64,000 bases of DNA, taken from Candidatus Nitricoxidireducens bremensis (GTDB lineage: Bacteria > Pseudomonadota > Gammaproteobacteria > Burkholderiales > Rhodocyclaceae). Positions within the stretch are counted from its first letter, which is position 1. Each line of letters opens with the position of its first letter. The DNA lies in contig JAOTRT010000010.1 of the NCBI GenBank assembly GCA_030247725.1, positions 62,001 through 126,000 of the forward strand, in the 5' to 3' direction. The notes under the pieces were generated by a model. That model saw only the letters and a list, made by a program, of their open reading frames with translations, was not told the DNA's origin and made no database searches. Positions 62,302 to 64,000 of the stretch are shown one piece after another. The translations under genes were made by a program, and so were the position numbers.

Positions 62302-62510
62302 GCGCGCCGAAGCAGACGATGCACCCACTTTGCCAAACGCAACACATGCAGCAGATGAAGCAACCAGTTACAGGCGGCTGCCGTCCCTGACGGCTCCTGC
62401 CTCGGCCGCCCGGGCCAAGCCCGAGCGACCACCAACCGCGCCGATTCATCGGCGCTTCGTAAACCCCGGGGGCTTCCGCCTCGGGGCGGTTATTGAAACG
62501 GGAGATGGAA

Positions 62511-63878
62511 ATGACTGACGACATGCGCCCCGGGCGCAGAAACTTCCTCGCCGCCGGCGGCGGCCTCGCGGCGGCGACCCTCGCCGCACCGGTATTGAGC
62601 CAGCAGCCCGGCTCGCCCTTCCTCATCACCAGTGCCACCGACGTGCTGCTGCCCAAGGGCAAGGCCCAGCGCGTGGTCATCTGCGGCGGTGGCTGGGGCG
62701 GCCTCAACGCCGCCAAGCAACTGCGCCTGCTGGCGCCCCAGCTCGAAGTGGTGCTGCTGGAGCGGAACCCCGTGTTCTTCTCCTGCCCCATGAGCAACAA
62801 ATGGCTCGTGGACGTGGTGGACACCAACTACCTGACCCACGAATACCTGGCCGTGTCGGAGAAATACGGCTACCGCTTCATCCAGACCGAAATCCTCGCC
62901 GTCGAGCGCGACAGGAAGCGCGTCGTCACGGCGGCCGGCAGCCTGGACTACGACTTCCTGATCCTCTCCCCCGGCATCCGCTACAACTACGAAGCCTGGT
63001 TCGGCAACGACCGCCGCGCCGCCGAGGCCACGCGGGCGCGCTTCCCGGCCGCCTACGTGCCCAGCGCCGAGCATTTCCGCCTCAAGCAGGCCATCCACGA
63101 TTTCAAGGGCGGCGAACTGGTGATGACGCTGCCGCCACCACCCCAGCGCTGCCCGCCCAGCCCCTACGAGCGAGCCTGCCTCATCGCATGGCTGTTCAAG
63201 ACGAAGAAGATCAAGGGTCACATCACCATCCTCGACCACAAGGACGCCATCCGCCCCATCGGCTACGGCTTCAAGCAGGCTTTCGAGGAACTGTACAAGG
63301 ACCAGATCACCTACGTGCCCAATGCCCACGTGAAGGAGCTCGACCCCTTCAACAAACGCATCAAGACGGCGGCCGGCGACTTCAACTTCGACCACGGCAT
63401 CTTCATGGCGCCCCACCAGGCCGGTGACCTGGCCTGGAAGGCCGGCGCCGTGGGCAGGAACCCCGAGGGCAAGCCCACGGGCTGGGCGGCCGTCGATCCC
63501 CTGTTCCTGCACCTGAAGGACGACAAGGACGTGTACGTGATCGGCGACGCGGTGGGCCTGGTGTCGCCCCAGTTCCTGTTCTATCCCAAGGCCGGCCACG
63601 TGGCGAACCGCCACGCCAAGATCGTCGCGAAGTACATTGCCGAGCGGGTGGCGGGACGGGAACCCAAGTACATCCTGCCCGACAACCTCTGCTACATGAT
63701 GGTGACGGCCGATCCGCAACTCGACATCGCCGTGCAGTTCGACTACAAGGTCGGCCCCTTCCAGGACAAGGGTGACGTCATCCTCCAGACCCAGATCGAC
63801 GACAACGAGCGCCGGCCCGAGCTGGTGCACGAGGACTTCGGCTGGGCCAAGAACATGTACGAGGACATGTTCGCATGA
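62511..63878 (+). CDS. Flavocytochrome c sulfide dehydrogenase-like flavoprotein, Tat-exported
   Basis: A 455-residue FAD protein. The Tat signal is RPGRRNFLAAGGGLAAATLAAPVL; the dinucleotide fold is RVVICGGGWGGLNAAKQLRLLAPQLEVVLLERN. The FCSD family segment FFSCPMSNKWLVDVV carries the first redox-active cysteine region, PPQRCPPSPYERACLIAWLFK is typical, and DVYVIGDAVG is the second FAD motif. It probably oxidises sulfide or a related reduced sulfur compound in the periplasm, together with a cytochrome partner. The ATG at 62511 follows GGGAGATGGAA. The next gene overlaps by four bases. Family call firm, exact substrate inferred. Confidence 0.82.
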   Translation: MTDDMRPGRRNFLAAGGGLAAATLAAPVLSQQPGSPFLITSATDVLLPKGKAQRVVICGGGWGGLNAAKQLRLLAPQLEVVLLERNPVFFSCPMSNKWLVDVVDTNYLTHEYLAVSEKYGYRFIQTEILAVERDRKRVVTAAGSLDYDFLILSPGIRYNYEAWFGNDRRAAEATRARFPAAYVPSAEHFRLKQAIHDFKGGELVMTLPPPPQRCPPSPYERACLIAWLFKTKKIKGHITILDHKDAIRPIGYGFKQAFEELYKDQITYVPNAHVKELDPFNKRIKTAAGDFNFDHGIFMAPHQAGDLAWKAGAVGRNPEGKPTGWAAVDPLFLHLKDDKDVYVIGDAVGLVSPQFLFYPKAGHVANRHAKIVAKYIAERVAGREPKYILPDNLCYMMVTADPQLDIAVQFDYKVGPFQDKGDVILQTQIDDNERRPELVHEDFGWAKNMYEDMFA

Positions 63879-64000
63879 GGCTGGCGGCTGCCCTGCTGGC
63901 GTTGGCGCTCGTCGGTCCCGCATCGGCCGCCGACCTCGTCACCGGCATGGCCCAGCCCCTGCCGGCCGTGGCCGACGCCCGGCTGACGGAACTGCTGGCC
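63875..64000 (+). CDS. Start of a secreted protein, truncated by the window edge
   Basis: An ATG at 63875 overlaps the stop of the flavoprotein gene by four bases. The frame stays open to the window end, giving 42 residues: signal peptide MRLAAALLALALVGPASAA, then DLVTGMAQPLPAVADARLTELLA. The position after a flavocytochrome c flavoprotein suggests a cytochrome or other periplasmic partner, but no haem motif is reached within the window. Confidence 0.65.
   Translation, partial: MRLAAALLALALVGPASAADLVTGMAQPLPAVADARLTELLA

Noticed and set aside
62302..62510. Riboswitch or tRNA-Sec upstream of the flavoprotein gene
   Set aside because: I looked for a selC cloverleaf and known riboswitch cores and found none; only short G+C-rich stems are present.

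Overview
The window is G+C-rich, densely coding DNA from what looks like a betaproteobacterium, most likely of the Rhodocyclales. This rests on the rpsF-priB-rpsR-rplI order, petABC next to sspA-sspB, dnaX-ybaB-recR, the lolCD-type transporter, the lack of A+T-rich spacers, and the respiratory gene content. The genus is an inference. No CRISPR array, phage, integrase or transposase was seen.

Layout. 1-1 kb: the end of a small leftward operon (partial ORF, 56-residue membrane protein, DUF697 protein). 1.1-4.3 kb: thioesterase, asparagine synthetase-like amidotransferase and a free-standing acyl carrier protein, a small orphan biosynthetic set. 4.6-6.3 kb: ArsC/Spx-like reductase, Hsp33 with a degraded zinc site, HU. 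6.4-11.2 kb: a complete hynS-isp1-isp2-hynL membrane [NiFe] hydrogenase operon. 11.3-24.3 kb: M20 hydrolase, ribosomal operon, HDOD, LemA/GIDE, tRNA-Arg(CCT), a repeat-built coiled-coil protein coupled to a GAF-GAF-PAS adenylate cyclase, sspAB and the cytochrome bc1 complex. 24.4-28.4 kb: CoA transferase, a ParE-type toxin-antitoxin pair with a visible operator, and a GmrSD-type DUF262/DUF1524 protein. 28.8-48.6 kb: housekeeping genes (recR, ybaB, dnaX, 4.5S RNA, comEC, lolCD, recJ, prfC), one chemoreceptor, a PAS-GGDEF-EAL protein and a hemerythrin.

48.6-61 kb is the most coherent accessory module: a Cache-type sensor kinase and NtrC-type activator, divergent from a selenocysteine formate dehydrogenase (fdnGHI). 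The fdnG promoter is a near-perfect sigma-54 site with two tandem dyad elements upstream. It is followed by fdhE, a chemoreceptor and selA. fdnG contains an in-frame TGA at codon 196 followed by a bacterial SECIS hairpin. Together these suggest that formate oxidation is switched on by a dedicated two-component system, perhaps linked to taxis, with electrons entering the quinone pool that also feeds the bc1 complex and is served by the Isp hydrogenase.

61-62.5 kb interrupts the expected selA-selB order with a lower-G+C orphan gene, an orphan addiction-module gene and a pair of large palindromic elements. These elements have a nearly identical core in opposite orientation but different, still self-complementary, arms. 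A second pair built on the same principle lies after recJ (43.03-43.30 kb). The window ends in a Tat-exported flavocytochrome-c sulfide dehydrogenase-like flavoprotein and the start of a secreted protein.
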